From Desulfolutivibrio sulfodismutans DSM 3696 (GTDB lineage: Bacteria > Desulfobacterota > Desulfovibrionia > Desulfovibrionales > Desulfovibrionaceae): DNA of 64,000 nt. Of this stretch, positions 23,795 to 37,240 are shown one piece after another. A model generated the notes under the pieces. That model searched no databases. It was not told where the DNA came from and was given only the letters and a program-made list of their open reading frames with translations. The DNA is taken from the NCBI RefSeq assembly GCF_013376455.1, contig NZ_CP045504.1, forward strand, positions 3,431,001-3,495,000, in the 5' to 3' direction. The translations under genes and the position numbers were made by a program. Numbering within the stretch: the stretch's first letter is position 1; each line of letters opens with the position of its first letter.

Positions 23795-25440
23795 GGGCGT
23801 GTGGCTCCTTGGGGCGCGTCGCCGGGTGTGGCGGCCGGTTCGGACGGGCCGGGATCGGCGGCGACTTTGGTGAAAACGATGTCTGCGGCGTTTGGTTCCA
23901 GGGGGATGTCCAGCCTGGTGATGGCGCCGGAGTGGTCCATATGAAATGTGGCGGTAAGGCCGGACGTGGAGTCCCCGGCGGGTTCGGCATCGCCGTTTTT
24001 GGTCGGGGCGTCGGCCGCGTCGGCTTGGGCGGTGCGGAACATGTCGTAGGTGACGTGGACCAGGGGCAGGGTCTCGCCGCCGCACAGGGCCGCAAGCCCG
24101 GCGTCCCGGAGTTCGATGCGCACCTCGCCAAAGGCCGGATGGCGGTAGACGCCGACATAGGCCGAAAGCCCATGCGTGGGCGGCGCGGGATGCTCCGGGA
24201 CGGCCAGCGTCGCCGCCGCCTTGGCCGTGCGGACCTTTGCGGCCTGGGCGCGGTCGGCCTTGGCCCGTTCGGCCCAGGGGAAGGGGGACAGGCCGAGCAG
24301 CCGGTCGTAAATCTGAAAGGCCACGATCTCCGGCAGGGGGGCGCCCATGCGGTTGGTCAGGACCACCACGCCGATGCCGTCGTCGGGCATGAAGGAGGCC
24401 AGGGCCTTGAACCCGTCGATCTCGCCGTCGTGCAGCACCAAAAGATGGCCCCGGTAGGCGCTTACGCCCCAGCCCAGGCCGTAGCCGCCGAAGGGAATCT
24501 CCGGGTTGGGCTGGCCCCGGGGAGTGATGATCTGGGGGGTGTGCATCTCGGTCATGGCCGTCTTGGTGATCAGGGCCTCGTCGCCGACCCGGCCGTCCTG
24601 GAGATGAAAGGCCAGCCAGCGGGCCATGTCCGTGGCCGAGGCGAACATGGACCCGGCCGGGCCGAAGGGGGTGATGTCCGCGAAGGGAATCTCCGCGAAT
24701 CTGCCCCGCCGCAGGACGTAGGGTCTGGCGAAATCCGGCGAGGCCTGCGCCGTCTGGGGCGAAAAGGAGGTGGCGGCCATTCCCAGGGGGGCCAGCAGCC
24801 GCCCGGCCACGAGCGTCTCCCAGGATTGGCCGGAGACGACCTCCGCCAGCCGTCCGGCGGCCACGTACATGAGGTTGCTGTATTCGAATCCGGCCCGCAG
24901 TTCCTTGTTGGGCGGCAGATGGCGCAACAGGGCCACGGCCTCCTCGCGGCTCACCTCCGGCCGCAGGGCCAGGAGGGCGTCGTAGCGGGGCAGCCCCGTG
25001 CGGTGCAGGAGCATGTCCCGGGTGGTGACGTGGGCCGTGGCGTAGTCGTCGTACATGCGAAAGCCGGGCAGGATGTCCCGCACCGGGGTGTCCAGGCTCA
25101 TAGTCCCCTGGTCCGTGAGTAGGGCCAGGGCGGCGGCGGTGAAGGCCTTGGTGCAGGAGCCGATGGCGAACACGGTGTCCGGGGTGACAGGCAGCTTTTT
25201 GTCCGTGTCGCGCAGGCCGAAGCCCTTGGCGTAGACGGTCACGCCGTCCTTGACCACGGCCACGGCCGCGCCGGGAACCTGCCAGTCCCCGAGGGCCTGG
25301 TCGACGAAGGCGTCCAGGCCGTCCAGAACGGCCGCCGTGTCGGTCGGCGCGCCCTGTTCCGCGCCCCGGGCGGCAGGCACGGCGGCCAGGGCCAGGACCG
25401 AGGCCAGAAGGAGCGTCAGGAGGGCAAGCGGCGTGGGCAT
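23791..25440 (-). CDS. exported serine hydrolase, class C beta-lactamase/DD-peptidase fold
   Basis: The 549-residue protein has a signal peptide ([23 protein letters not shown]). It carries the active-site SxxK tetrad S95-x-x-K98 (IGSCTKAF), a YSN motif (Y187-S188-N189) and a later HDGEIDGF box in place of the usual KTG/HTG. The C-terminal 170 residues form a DUF3471-like lipocalin-type domain. Family members are esterases, aminopeptidases or DD-peptidases, and the substrate is unknown. It overlaps leuS by 4 bases, an unusual pairing. Confidence 0.85.
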   Translation of the reverse strand: MPTPLALLTLLLASVLALAAVPAARGAEQGAPTDTAAVLDGLDAFVDQALGDWQVPGAAVAVVKDGVTVYAKGFGLRDTDKKLPVTPDTVFAIGSCTKAFTAAALALLTDQGTMSLDTPVRDILPGFRMYDDYATAHVTTRDMLLHRTGLPRYDALLALRPEVSREEAVALLRHLPPNKELRAGFEYSNLMYVAAGRLAEVVSGQSWETLVAGRLLAPLGMAATSFSPQTAQASPDFARPYVLRRGRFAEIPFADITPFGPAGSMFASATDMARWLAFHLQDGRVGDEALITKTAMTEMHTPQIITPRGQPNPEIPFGGYGLGWGVSAYRGHLLVLHDGEIDGFKALASFMPDDGIGVVVLTNRMGAPLPEIVAFQIYDRLLGLSPFPWAERAKADRAQAAKVRTAKAAATLAVPEHPAPPTHGLSAYVGVYRHPAFGEVRIELRDAGLAALCGGETLPLVHVTYDMFRTAQADAADAPTKNGDAEPAGDSTSGLTATFHMDHSGAITRLDIPLEPNAADIVFTKVAADPGPSEPAATPGDAPQGATRP

Positions 25441-25465
25441 GATCGTCTCCGGCGTCCGGGAGGGG

Positions 25466-25963
25466 TCACAGGCCCTTGCGGATGGTGAATTCGCCATTGT
25501 CCACGGCCCTGGCCACGGCGTCCAGGATGCCGTTGATGAAGGTCGGGGAATTGTCGTCGCCGTAGGTCTTGGCCAGCTCCACGGCCTCGTTGATGGCCAC
25601 CCGCAGCGGGATGTCCTGGCGGTGCAGGATCTCGTGCATGGCCAGCCTCAGGATGGTCAGCTCCACCTTGGCGATGCGGGCGATTTTCCAGTTCTTGGAG
25701 AAGCGGATCACCACCTCGTCGAGTTCCCGTTGGCAGGACCAGGCCCCGAGCACCAGTTCCCAGGCGAAATCGCGGTTTTCCGGTTTGGCCGGGACTTCGT
25801 CGTCCCGGGGGCAGGCCGCAAAACGCCGGGCCAGGGATTTTTCATCGGCCGGGGGTTCGAAATGCAGGCCGTAGAGGATCTCGAAGGCCCGTTTGCGGGC
25901 CTTGCGGCGGCCGCCTTTGGACCCTTCGGGAGCGGACGGGTCCGTCGTGGGGGAGTCAACCAT
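25466..25963 (-). CDS. nusB: transcription antitermination factor NusB
   Basis: NusB, with NusE, binds boxA RNA and supports antitermination of rRNA operons. The 165-residue product has the NusB fold: GRRKARKRAFEILYG near residue 20, then the conserved ILHRQDIPLRVAINEAVELAKTYG and FINGILDAVAR at the C-terminus. ATG 25963 was preferred to a TTG three codons upstream. It is the last gene of the riboflavin cluster after ribH, a common arrangement. Confidence 0.95.
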   Translation of the reverse strand: MVDSPTTDPSAPEGSKGGRRKARKRAFEILYGLHFEPPADEKSLARRFAACPRDDEVPAKPENRDFAWELVLGAWSCQRELDEVVIRFSKNWKIARIAKVELTILRLAMHEILHRQDIPLRVAINEAVELAKTYGDDNSPTFINGILDAVARAVDNGEFTIRKGL

Positions 25964-26066
25964 GTGTTGCAAACTCGGAGCGGGCGAACCGGATGGCCGG
26001 TCCCCGCGGATTTGAAATCGGGTTTGGAAAAAAGGGCCCGGGACGGGGGGCGCGTCGGGCGAGCCG

Positions 26067-26537
26067 CTACAGCTGTTGCAGCACGCGCACCATTTCCAGG
26101 GCGGCGGCCGCCGCCTCCACGCCCTTGTTGCCGCCCTTGCTGCCGGCGCGTTCCACGGCCTGCTCCAGGGTGTCCACGGTCAGCACGCCAAAGCCCACGG
26201 GCACGCCGGATTCCAGCGAGACCATGGCCAGCCCCTTGGCGCATTCCCCGGCCACGAAATCGAAATGCGGGGTGGCCCCGCGAATGACCGCGCCCACGCA
26301 GACTACGGCGTCGTATTCGGCGCTGGCCGCAAGTTTTTTGGCCGCCAGGGGGATTTCGAAGGCCCCGGGCACCCGGACGAGGAGCATGTCTTCGCGTCTG
26401 GCCCCGTGGCGGGTCAGGTAGTCCACGGCCCCGCCCACCAGCTTTTCGGTGATGAAGTCGTTGAAGCGTCCGGCCACGATGGCGAATTTGAGTCCCTCGG
26501 CCTGAAGCTTGCCTTCCACGGTGCGGATGTGTTGCAT
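26067..26537 (-). CDS. ribH: 6,7-dimethyl-8-ribityllumazine synthase
   Basis: It condenses 3,4-dihydroxy-2-butanone 4-phosphate with 5-amino-6-ribitylaminouracil, the penultimate riboflavin step, and usually forms 60-subunit or pentameric cages. The 156-residue protein has [14 protein letters not shown], the [14 protein letters not shown] substrate segment, [16 protein letters not shown] with the catalytic histidine, and [16 protein letters not shown] at the end. ATG 26537 has AAGGAA upstream. It follows ribBA by 40 bases. Confidence 0.96.
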   Translation of the reverse strand: MQHIRTVEGKLQAEGLKFAIVAGRFNDFITEKLVGGAVDYLTRHGARREDMLLVRVPGAFEIPLAAKKLAASAEYDAVVCVGAVIRGATPHFDFVAGECAKGLAMVSLESGVPVGFGVLTVDTLEQAVERAGSKGGNKGVEAAAAALEMVRVLQQL

Positions 26538-26577
26538 GGCGTGCGGTTCCTTGTGTGTATGTGGGGGATGCGGCGGC

Positions 26578-27801
<1,224 letters not shown>

Positions 27802-27867
27802 ATGCTTCCCTCTGCGGGGCGGTCCCGGACGGGTCCGGGAACCCCTGGCGGCCGTTCTGGCGTGAAT

Positions 27868-27894
27868 CTTAAAAAACGCCCTGGCATTTTTTAA
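27868..27894. other. AT-rich perfect inverted repeat between ribE and ribBA
   Basis: CTTAAAAAA and TTTTTTAAG pair perfectly over 9 bp around a GC-rich 9-base loop (CGCCCTGGC or its shift). As RNA this gives an A-U stem too weak for a normal intrinsic terminator, although it contains a uridine run in both directions. It may be a bidirectional terminator, a promoter-operator, or a leader element for ribBA. The rest of the 255-base gap shows nothing clear. Confidence 0.5.
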
Positions 27895-28056
27895 GAAAAA
27901 ATAAATATTCCAATATGTACGTCTCGAAACCCCGAAGTTCGGGCCTCAAGGACGCACGTCCTCATCCGCCCGGCATGGACCGGATCGGAAGGGGCAATAC
28001 TGTAAAGGAGGCCCGGGGGCAAGGCAAGGGCCGCCCGGGGCGTTTCCCGGGGCCGG

Positions 28057-28731
28057 TCAGAATCCGTTGCCGCGCAAAAAGGCCTCGGTCAGGCCGCCTG
28101 CGGCCGCACCGGTCGGCGCGGCCTTCGTCCCGGCCCCGGGTAGGAAGGGGCCGAGCATGCGCCGCACGTATTTGCCGATGAGGTCCGTTTCCATGTTCAC
28201 GGCCGTACCCGGCTTCCAGCCGGAAATGGTGGTGGCCTTCTGCGTCTCGGGGATGATGTTCACGGTCAGAAAGTCCGGGCCGCATTCATTGACCGTCAGG
28301 CTTATGCCGTCCAGGGCCACGGAGCCCTTGGCGACCACCATCTCCCCGTGCTCGGCCGGAAATTTCAGCCGGTAGATGCGTGACTGTCCGGCCGCGACGA
28401 TGGACTCCACCTCGGCCAGGCAGTCCACATGCCCCGACACCAGATGCCCGCCCAGACGGTCGCCCAGGCACAGGGCCCGTTCCAGGTTGACCGTGCTTCC
28501 CGTTTTGAGCAGGCCCAGGCTGCTTCGGGCCAGGGTCTCGGCCGAGGCGTAGGCGGAAAATTCGTTTTTCCCCGCCGTCTCCACGGTCAGGCAGGCCCCG
28601 TTGACGGCGATGGACTCGCCAAGGACGATGTCCGGCAGGGAAAAAAGGGCCGTGATGGACAGGCGCGTTTCGCGGCCCATGCGGGACATGGCGGCCACCC
28701 GCCCACATCCCATGACCAGTCCGGTGAACAT
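28057..28731 (-). CDS. ribE: riboflavin synthase alpha chain
   Basis: It dismutates two lumazine molecules to riboflavin. The 224-residue protein has the two lumazine-binding repeats: MFTGLVMGCGRV with VNGACLTVE, and GHLVSGHVDCLAEV with LDGISLTVN. About 20 C-terminal residues (GTKAAPTGAAAGG) extend beyond the usual length. The ATG at 28731 has AGGAT upstream; a few in-frame upstream residues lack similarity. It heads the riboflavin cluster. Confidence 0.95.
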   Translation of the reverse strand: MFTGLVMGCGRVAAMSRMGRETRLSITALFSLPDIVLGESIAVNGACLTVETAGKNEFSAYASAETLARSSLGLLKTGSTVNLERALCLGDRLGGHLVSGHVDCLAEVESIVAAGQSRIYRLKFPAEHGEMVVAKGSVALDGISLTVNECGPDFLTVNIIPETQKATTISGWKPGTAVNMETDLIGKYVRRMLGPFLPGAGTKAAPTGAAAGGLTEAFLRGNGF

Positions 28732-28779
28732 GCGGTGATCCTTCAAAAAAAAATGATTTGGCGGCCTTTAGGCGGGGGC

Positions 28780-29304
28780 TCAGGCCGAAAGCACCCCTTC
28801 CAGGACCAAAAGCCAGCGTTTCATGGGCAGCCCCGGCCCGAACCCGGTCAGGGCCCCCTTTCTACCCACCACCCGGTGGCAGGGCAGGACCAGGGGAAAG
28901 GGGTTCGTGGCCATGGCCCGTCCGGCGGCCCGGGCCGCCGTGGGACGGCCGGTCATGGCCGCAAGCTCCGAATAAGTGATCACGGTCCCGTGGGCAACCC
29001 GGTACAGGGCGTCCAATGCCTCCTGGTGAAACGGGGTGAGCCGGGAAAAATCCAGGGGGAGATCCGGCCAGCGCACGTCCTCACCGGCCACGTAGCGGGA
29101 AAGCGCTTCCTGCATGGCCCGGCCGGTCTCCGTGACCACATGGGGCACGGCTGGAATGCGTGCGGCGGCCTGCGGCGCGGCCGCTTCCACCGGCCCGGTT
29201 TCGGGGGAGGATCCGTCGGCCCAGCGCAGGGTGATTTCGCGGATCTTTTCTGCGTCCCAATGGATGTCGAGGGCCAGGGGTGCGGCGACGACGGTTTCGA
29301 TCAT
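28780..29304 (-). CDS. ogt: O6-alkylguanine-DNA alkyltransferase
   Basis: A suicide repair enzyme that moves alkyl groups from O6-alkylguanine to its own cysteine. The 174-residue product has the active-site PCHRV with C142, the arginine-finger/HTH region (TYSELAAMTGRPTAARAAGRA) and N133. Upstream in-frame sequence is repeat-derived, so ATG 29304 with CGGAGA is the start. It lies 48 bases before ribE on the same strand and may be co-transcribed. Confidence 0.93.
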   Translation of the reverse strand: MIETVVAAPLALDIHWDAEKIREITLRWADGSSPETGPVEAAAPQAAARIPAVPHVVTETGRAMQEALSRYVAGEDVRWPDLPLDFSRLTPFHQEALDALYRVAHGTVITYSELAAMTGRPTAARAAGRAMATNPFPLVLPCHRVVGRKGALTGFGPGLPMKRWLLVLEGVLSA

Positions 29305-29693
29305 GGCGGTTCTCCGGGGTGAATGGACTTTTTCTCCCCTATCCGGATTTCGGCGGAAAGGCCACTGTCCGGAAGCGGGGCTGGCGGGCCGGGCTCGGAG
29401 GAGACCATCTGTTGTGCGCCTGCTGGCGGGCCGGGCTCGGAGGAGACCATCTGTGTGTGCCTGCTGGCGGGCCGGGCTCGGGGCCTGCGACACGGCGCAC
29501 CCGGCAGGCCATGCGTCGCTTCGCTCGGGCCTGCCGGGCCGCGCCGTGCGCAAACCCCTCGCCCGTCATGGAAGGCATGGCCTGTCGCGGTGAACCGCAA
29601 GAGGTTGGCCGCTTCCCGTTCGGGGATTCCAAGGGGCGAAGCCCTTTGGCCGCCGGAGGCCTCCCCACAACCCACCCCCCACAACCCACCCCC
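29305..29693. other. intergenic region with tandem repeat
   Basis: Between ogt and the radical SAM gene, about 390 bases. Apart from the 41-42-bp repeat it contains GC-rich palindromic DNA and no frame with a convincing ribosome site. Confidence 0.5.
29380..29482. repeat. tandem 41-42-bp repeat (two full and one partial copies)
   Basis: Units begin at 29380, 29422 and 29463 with GCTGGCGGGCCGGGCTCGG; the first two continue with AGGAGACCATCTG and then differ slightly, and the third diverges after about 20 bases. The repeats lie in the noncoding gap upstream of ogt. Confidence 0.85.
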
Positions 29694-32771
<3,078 letters not shown>

Positions 32772-32775
<4 letters not shown>

Positions 32776-33242
32776 ACGCCTTCGCCATCGCCTTCTGGTC
32801 TTTGTTCACCCTGGCGGGCGTCTGGCTGCAAGGCATCATTCCCGGGGTGGACTTCCTGGCCCCAGGGCTTATCCTGTGCCTGCAGGAGGAAAAATGGACG
32901 GTCTCGGCCTGGCTCGGGCTGGCCTGGCTTTTCATCCAGGAGGGCACGGGCAGCCTGGCCTTCGGCACGGGGCTTTTGTGGTATGGGGCGCTGGTCGGGC
33001 TGTATTATTTCGGCCATTGGCTGTTCGAGGCCAAGAATTTCTTGTTCATGTTCATCCTGGGCATCTGCCTTGGGCTCTTGCACCTCATCCTGTCCCACGT
33101 CATGGCCGTGCTCCAGGACTGGACCCTGCCGGCCGACAGGATTTTGGTGGAGGGACTCCTCCAGGCCTTGATTTTTCCCGTGGAATGGGGCCTTGTCTAC
33201 CTGATTTACAACCATCTGCCGGAAAATCCCCATGCGGTTTGA
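32772..33242 (+). CDS. mreD: MreD-like rod-shape membrane protein
   Basis: The 156-residue integral membrane protein has about five TM segments and lies between mreC and mrdA, the conserved mreD position. It starts at GTG 32772, overlapping the mreC stop as GTGA. MreD sequences diverge strongly, so the call rests mainly on topology, length and order. Its end overlaps the mrdA start by 11 bases. Confidence 0.82.
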
Positions 33243-35064
33243 GTCCGAAACCCAGCACGCCCCGCGCTCCGGCCTGATCCTTTTGCAGGTCATGGTCTTC
33301 GGGCTGTTTTGCCTGTTCACCCTGCGGTTTTGGTACCTCCAGGTGCACAAGGGGGAGCAGTTCGCCCAAAAAGCCCTGGACAACCAGATGCGCCAGGTGC
33401 TCATCGATTCGGCCCGGGGCCGGGTGTGGGACAGCACGGGCCGCCCCGTGGCCGTGAGCGAACCCTCTTTCGCCCTGGGGCTGGTGCGCGAGGACTGCGA
33501 GGACGTGGAGGCCACCCTGGCCAAGGTGGCCCAATGGACCGGGGCCGACCCCGCCGCCCTCATGGAGACCTTCAAGCGCGGCAAAAAGCGGGTCAAACCC
33601 TTCGAGCCCCTGATCTTGGTCACCGATCTGTCCTACGAAGCCCTGGCCCACATTGAGGCCAACGACATCTTCTGGCCGGGTCTTGAGATCGTGGTCCGGC
33701 AGAAGCGCCACTATCCCGAAGGGTCGCTGATGGCCCACATCCTGGGATATGTGGCCGAGGCCAACGAAGAGGAGTTGGAAAAAAACCAGGCCTTGTCCCT
33801 GGGCGACTCCGTGGGCAAGCAGGGCCTGGAACTGACCATGGAGAACTGGCTGCGCGGGGCCAAGGGCAAAAAGCAGGTCGAGGTGGACGCCCTGGGCCGC
33901 CAGCACAACGAACAGGTGATCGTGGAGCCGGCGGCGGGCAACAACATCGCCCTGTCCATCGACCTGGATCTGCAACGCCTGGCCGCCGGACTCTTGGACG
34001 GTCAGGCCGGGGCCATCGTGGTGCTCGAGCCGGATTCGGGAAAACTGCTGGCCCTGGTCAGCCAGCCCGCCTACGACAACAACCTGTTCGTTCTGGGCGT
34101 GCCCCAGGACAAATGGTCCGAGCTGCGCGACAACCCCATGCATCCCATCCAGAACCGCACCACCCAGGGCCTGTATCCGCCGGGATCGGTGTTCAAGCTC
34201 CTGGTGGCCGCGGCCGGGTTGTCCGAGGGGTTCATCACGTATAAAGACGGCGTGGTCTGCTCGGGCTCCTACCAGCTTGGCAACCGCAAGTTTCACTGCT
34301 GGAAAAAGGGCGGCCACGGCTATGTGGATCTGCGCCAAGCCCTGGTGCAGTCCTGTGACGTCTATTTCTACAAGCTCGGGGAACGCATGGGCATGGACCG
34401 CATCAACGCCTACGCCAAGGCCAGCGGCTTCGGCGTGCCCACCGGGGTGGATCTGCCCCATGAAAAGGCCGGACTCATCCCGTCGCGGGAGTGGAAGAAA
34501 AAACGTTTCGGCGAGGCCTGGACCCGGGGCGAGACCTTAAACGCCTCTATCGGCCAGGGGTACGTGCTGGTGTCGCCGCTGCAGGTGGCCCGGTACGTCG
34601 GGGCGCTGTTAAACGGCGGCAAGCTCCTCAAGCCCTCCCTGCTGCGCGACGAGCCTCCCGAGATCCAGGGGGTGCTGCCCCTGGCCGACGAACATCGGAG
34701 ATTTTTGGTCGAAACCATGGTGGATACGGTCCAGGGCGGCACGGCCAGACGGCTTTTGCGTCCCGACGCCCGGGTGGGGGGCAAGACCGGGACGGCCCAG
34801 GTGGTCAAACTCATCAATGCCGACCAGCGCCGCAAGGCCGCCGACATGCCCTATAAATACCGGGACCATGCCTGGCTGGCCTCCTTCGGCGAAAAGGACG
34901 GCAAGCGCTACGTGGTGATCGTGCTCGTGGAGCACGGCGGCCACGGCGGCGAGGTGGCCGCCCCCATGGCCAAGGCCGTCTACGACTATCTTTTCGGCCC
35001 GCCCCCGGGAAAAACCGCCGTTCAGGCGGACCCCGTCATCCATCAACTGGAGGCCGGGGACTAA
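33232..35064 (+). CDS. mrdA: penicillin-binding protein 2
   Basis: The class B PBP provides transpeptidation during elongation with RodA. The 610-residue protein has one TM helix (about 14-35), the dimerisation domain, and a transpeptidase domain with nucleophile S319 and K322 (PPGSVFKL), the second motif SCD (VQSCDVYFYK) and KTG (VGGKTGTAQ). Length and motifs are normal. Its ATG overlaps mreD, and it is followed 23 bases later by rodA. Confidence 0.96.
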   Translation: MRFESETQHAPRSGLILLQVMVFGLFCLFTLRFWYLQVHKGEQFAQKALDNQMRQVLIDSARGRVWDSTGRPVAVSEPSFALGLVREDCEDVEATLAKVAQWTGADPAALMETFKRGKKRVKPFEPLILVTDLSYEALAHIEANDIFWPGLEIVVRQKRHYPEGSLMAHILGYVAEANEEELEKNQALSLGDSVGKQGLELTMENWLRGAKGKKQVEVDALGRQHNEQVIVEPAAGNNIALSIDLDLQRLAAGLLDGQAGAIVVLEPDSGKLLALVSQPAYDNNLFVLGVPQDKWSELRDNPMHPIQNRTTQGLYPPGSVFKLLVAAAGLSEGFITYKDGVVCSGSYQLGNRKFHCWKKGGHGYVDLRQALVQSCDVYFYKLGERMGMDRINAYAKASGFGVPTGVDLPHEKAGLIPSREWKKKRFGEAWTRGETLNASIGQGYVLVSPLQVARYVGALLNGGKLLKPSLLRDEPPEIQGVLPLADEHRRFLVETMVDTVQGGTARRLLRPDARVGGKTGTAQVVKLINADQRRKAADMPYKYRDHAWLASFGEKDGKRYVVIVLVEHGGHGGEVAAPMAKAVYDYLFGPPPGKTAVQADPVIHQLEAGD

Positions 35065-35087
35065 GCCCGGCGTCAGCGCGTACCCCC

Positions 35088-36203
35088 ATGTCCCCCATCG
35101 ACCGCAGACTCATCGTCAGCGTCAACTGGCCCCTCCTGATCCTGGCCCTGGCGATCTTCGCCGTGGGCGTCCTCAACCTCTATTCGGCCAGCGGCTTCCG
35201 CATGGGCGAGGAGGTGTCGCTGCAATCGTTTTTCAACAAGCAGATCATCTGGGGCGGCTGCGGCCTGTTCGCCATGCTGCTGGTGGTCCTGGTGGACTAC
35301 AAGCACCTGGGCAACGTGGCTTGGCCGCTTTTTTTCGTGACCATCCTGCTTCTGATCCTGGTGCTTTTGACTGGCAGGACCGTGTCCGGGGCCAGACGGT
35401 GGATCGAGATCGGCAGTTTTAATTTCCAGCCAAGCGAACTGGCCAAGTTCGCGGTGCTCATCCTTGGCGCCAAGCTCTTGGCCAAAAGGTCCGAGAAGCT
35501 CGGCTGGATCGAGTTGTTCGCCGTGGTGGGGCTGGGGCTTGTTCCGGCCCTTTTGGTGGTCGTGGAGCCGGATCTGGGTACGGGCCTGAACATCTTGTTG
35601 CTTTTATGCGGGCTCATTTTGTACCGGGGCATCTCGGGGCCGGTGTTCAAGTCCTTGCTGGTGGCCGTGCCGGTGCTTCTGCCTTGCGGCTGGTTCGTGC
35701 TCAAACCCTACCAGAAGCAGCGCATTCTGACGCTTCTCGATCCGGAAAAGGATCCCCTGGGGACGGGCTACCATATCATCCAGTCGCGTATCGCCATCGG
35801 GTCGGGGCAGATGTGGGGCAAGGGTTTTTTGGAAGGCACCCAGAGTCAGCTGCGATATTTACCTGAAAAACATACAGATTTTGCATTGGCGGTGTTTGCC
35901 GAGGAGTGGGGTTTTGTGGGCTGCATCGCCCTTTTGGTCCTGTTTTGTTTTTTTCTTTTACAGATTTACTCCACGGCCAGAACCTCTAAGGATCGCTTCG
36001 GCAGTTTTTTGGCCGCCGGGGTCTTTTTCTATTTTTTCTGGCAAATCCTCATCAACATGGGTATGGTTTTGGGAATCATGCCGGTGGTGGGAATCCCCCT
36101 GCCGTTTATCAGCTACGGGGGCAGCGCCACCATCGTCAATTTTTGTCTGGTGGGAATCGTCGTCAATGTCTCCATGCGCCGGTTCGTGTTCAAGAAATCG
36201 TGA
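35088..36203 (+). CDS. rodA: RodA, SEDS peptidoglycan glycosyltransferase
   Basis: The 371-residue protein has ten or so TM segments and the SEDS pattern: NLYSASGF early, RWIEIGSFNFQPSELAKFAVL, the conserved AGILLPCG-like region replaced by VAVPVLLPCGWFVL, and the C-terminal GIPLPFISYGGSATIVN motif. It polymerises glycan strands with PBP2. The ribosome site is poor, so translation may be coupled to mrdA, 23 bases upstream. Confidence 0.96.
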   Translation: MSPIDRRLIVSVNWPLLILALAIFAVGVLNLYSASGFRMGEEVSLQSFFNKQIIWGGCGLFAMLLVVLVDYKHLGNVAWPLFFVTILLLILVLLTGRTVSGARRWIEIGSFNFQPSELAKFAVLILGAKLLAKRSEKLGWIELFAVVGLGLVPALLVVVEPDLGTGLNILLLLCGLILYRGISGPVFKSLLVAVPVLLPCGWFVLKPYQKQRILTLLDPEKDPLGTGYHIIQSRIAIGSGQMWGKGFLEGTQSQLRYLPEKHTDFALAVFAEEWGFVGCIALLVLFCFFLLQIYSTARTSKDRFGSFLAAGVFFYFFWQILINMGMVLGIMPVVGIPLPFISYGGSATIVNFCLVGIVVNVSMRRFVFKKS

Positions 36204-36245
36204 GCGTTGCGCCGGTACGGGGATGTGGCGGCAGAAGGGTGTTTA

Positions 36246-36623
36246 ATGGGTAAAAACGAGATCAACGCCTTTCTCGGGGCCGGGACGTCCTACCAGGGTC
36301 GCCTGACATTCCATGGCATTGTGCGCATTGATGGCGAGTTCGACGGGGATATCGTCTCCGACGGCACGCTTATGGTGGGCAAATCCGCCAAGGTGTCGGG
36401 ACGCATCCAGGTGGCCCGGCTTTTTTGCGGCGGCTTGGTGGAGGCCGAGGTGGCGGCGGCAGGCAAGGTGGTGCTGCACGAAGGCGGTATCTTTCGCGGC
36501 GTTTTGCGGACGCCGACGCTGGTGGTCGAGGACGGGGCCAAAATCGAGGGCCAGGTGGTCATGGGCGACTTTTCCGAGCCGCACGCGGCCATTTCATCCG
36601 CCGCCGCCGAACAGCCCGGATGA
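36246..36623 (+). CDS. bactofilin
   Basis: The 125-residue protein has the bactofilin beta-helix core (about residues 12-110): NAFLGAGTSYQGRLTFHGIVRIDGEFDGDI followed by repeated hydrophobic-glycine strands. Bactofilins form nucleotide-free filaments that organise cell-wall enzymes and curvature. ATG 36246 is preceded by AGAAGGG. Its place directly after rodA suggests a cell-shape role in the same operon. Confidence 0.92.
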   Translation: MGKNEINAFLGAGTSYQGRLTFHGIVRIDGEFDGDIVSDGTLMVGKSAKVSGRIQVARLFCGGLVEAEVAAAGKVVLHEGGIFRGVLRTPTLVVEDGAKIEGQVVMGDFSEPHAAISSAAAEQPG

Positions 36624-36690
36624 CCGGGGTTTTCGGCCCGTGGCGCACGCCTGGCAGGCCCGTCAGGAGTCGCTATTTGGGAAAAAAGGC

Positions 36691-36719
36691 TTTACAGGCC
36701 GGGTGAAATCGGCTACAGG
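36691..36719 (+). promoter_or_regulatory. candidate promoter of the ATP synthase operon
   Basis: TTTACA (36691-36696) and TACAGG (36714-36719) are separated by 17 bases, about 48 bases before atpF'. The -35 matches 5 of 6 consensus positions; the -10 is weak. Confidence 0.35.
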
Positions 36720-36766
36720 CGCTCTCTGACTTTGCAAAAAATTTCACAACCTCCCGGAGGGCGTCG

Positions 36767-37192
36767 ATGATTGATCTTGACTACACCTTTCTCGTCCAGC
36801 TCATCAATTTTGTCCTCATCCTGATCCTCTTCAACGTGCTTCTGGTGGCGCCCATCCGGAAAATCATGAAACAGCGCGCTGATTTCATGGGTGCCCAGAT
36901 GGAAAGCATCGAAAAATTCGCCTCGTCGTCGGACAAAAAGCTGGCCGACTACGAAAAGGCCCTGGATGACGCCCGTAAGGCCGCCACGCAGGATCGCCTG
37001 GCCCTGAAGCAGCAGGGGCTCGACCAGGAAAAAGATATTCTGGCCAAAGTCGGGGCGGATGTTGCCGAGTCGCTCGGCAAGGCCCGCACCGAGATCGCCT
37101 CGCAGACCAAGGTCGCCAAGAGCGCCCTGGAAGCTGGCGTGGACGCCATGGCGACAAAGGCCGTTGGCAGGATTTTAGGCGGCGTGGCGTAG
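36767..37192 (+). CDS. atpF': ATP synthase b' subunit
   Basis: One half of the peripheral stalk heterodimer. The 141-residue protein has one N-terminal TM helix (FLVQLINFVLILILFNVLL) and a long charged helix. The second b-type gene directly downstream shows this organism uses a b/b' pair. CGGAGG precedes ATG 36767. It is the first gene of the atp operon here; atpB (a) and atpE (c) are not in the window. Confidence 0.9.
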   Translation: MIDLDYTFLVQLINFVLILILFNVLLVAPIRKIMKQRADFMGAQMESIEKFASSSDKKLADYEKALDDARKAATQDRLALKQQGLDQEKDILAKVGADVAESLGKARTEIASQTKVAKSALEAGVDAMATKAVGRILGGVA

Positions 37193-37240
37193 GGACCGGT
37201 TCGGTCGCCGGGTATTTCCTAAGAGAAAGGGAGGGGTGCA

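Noticed and set aside
27802-28056. FMN riboswitch in the riboflavin cluster
   Set aside because: Conserved RFN blocks are absent in this gap and upstream of ribE.
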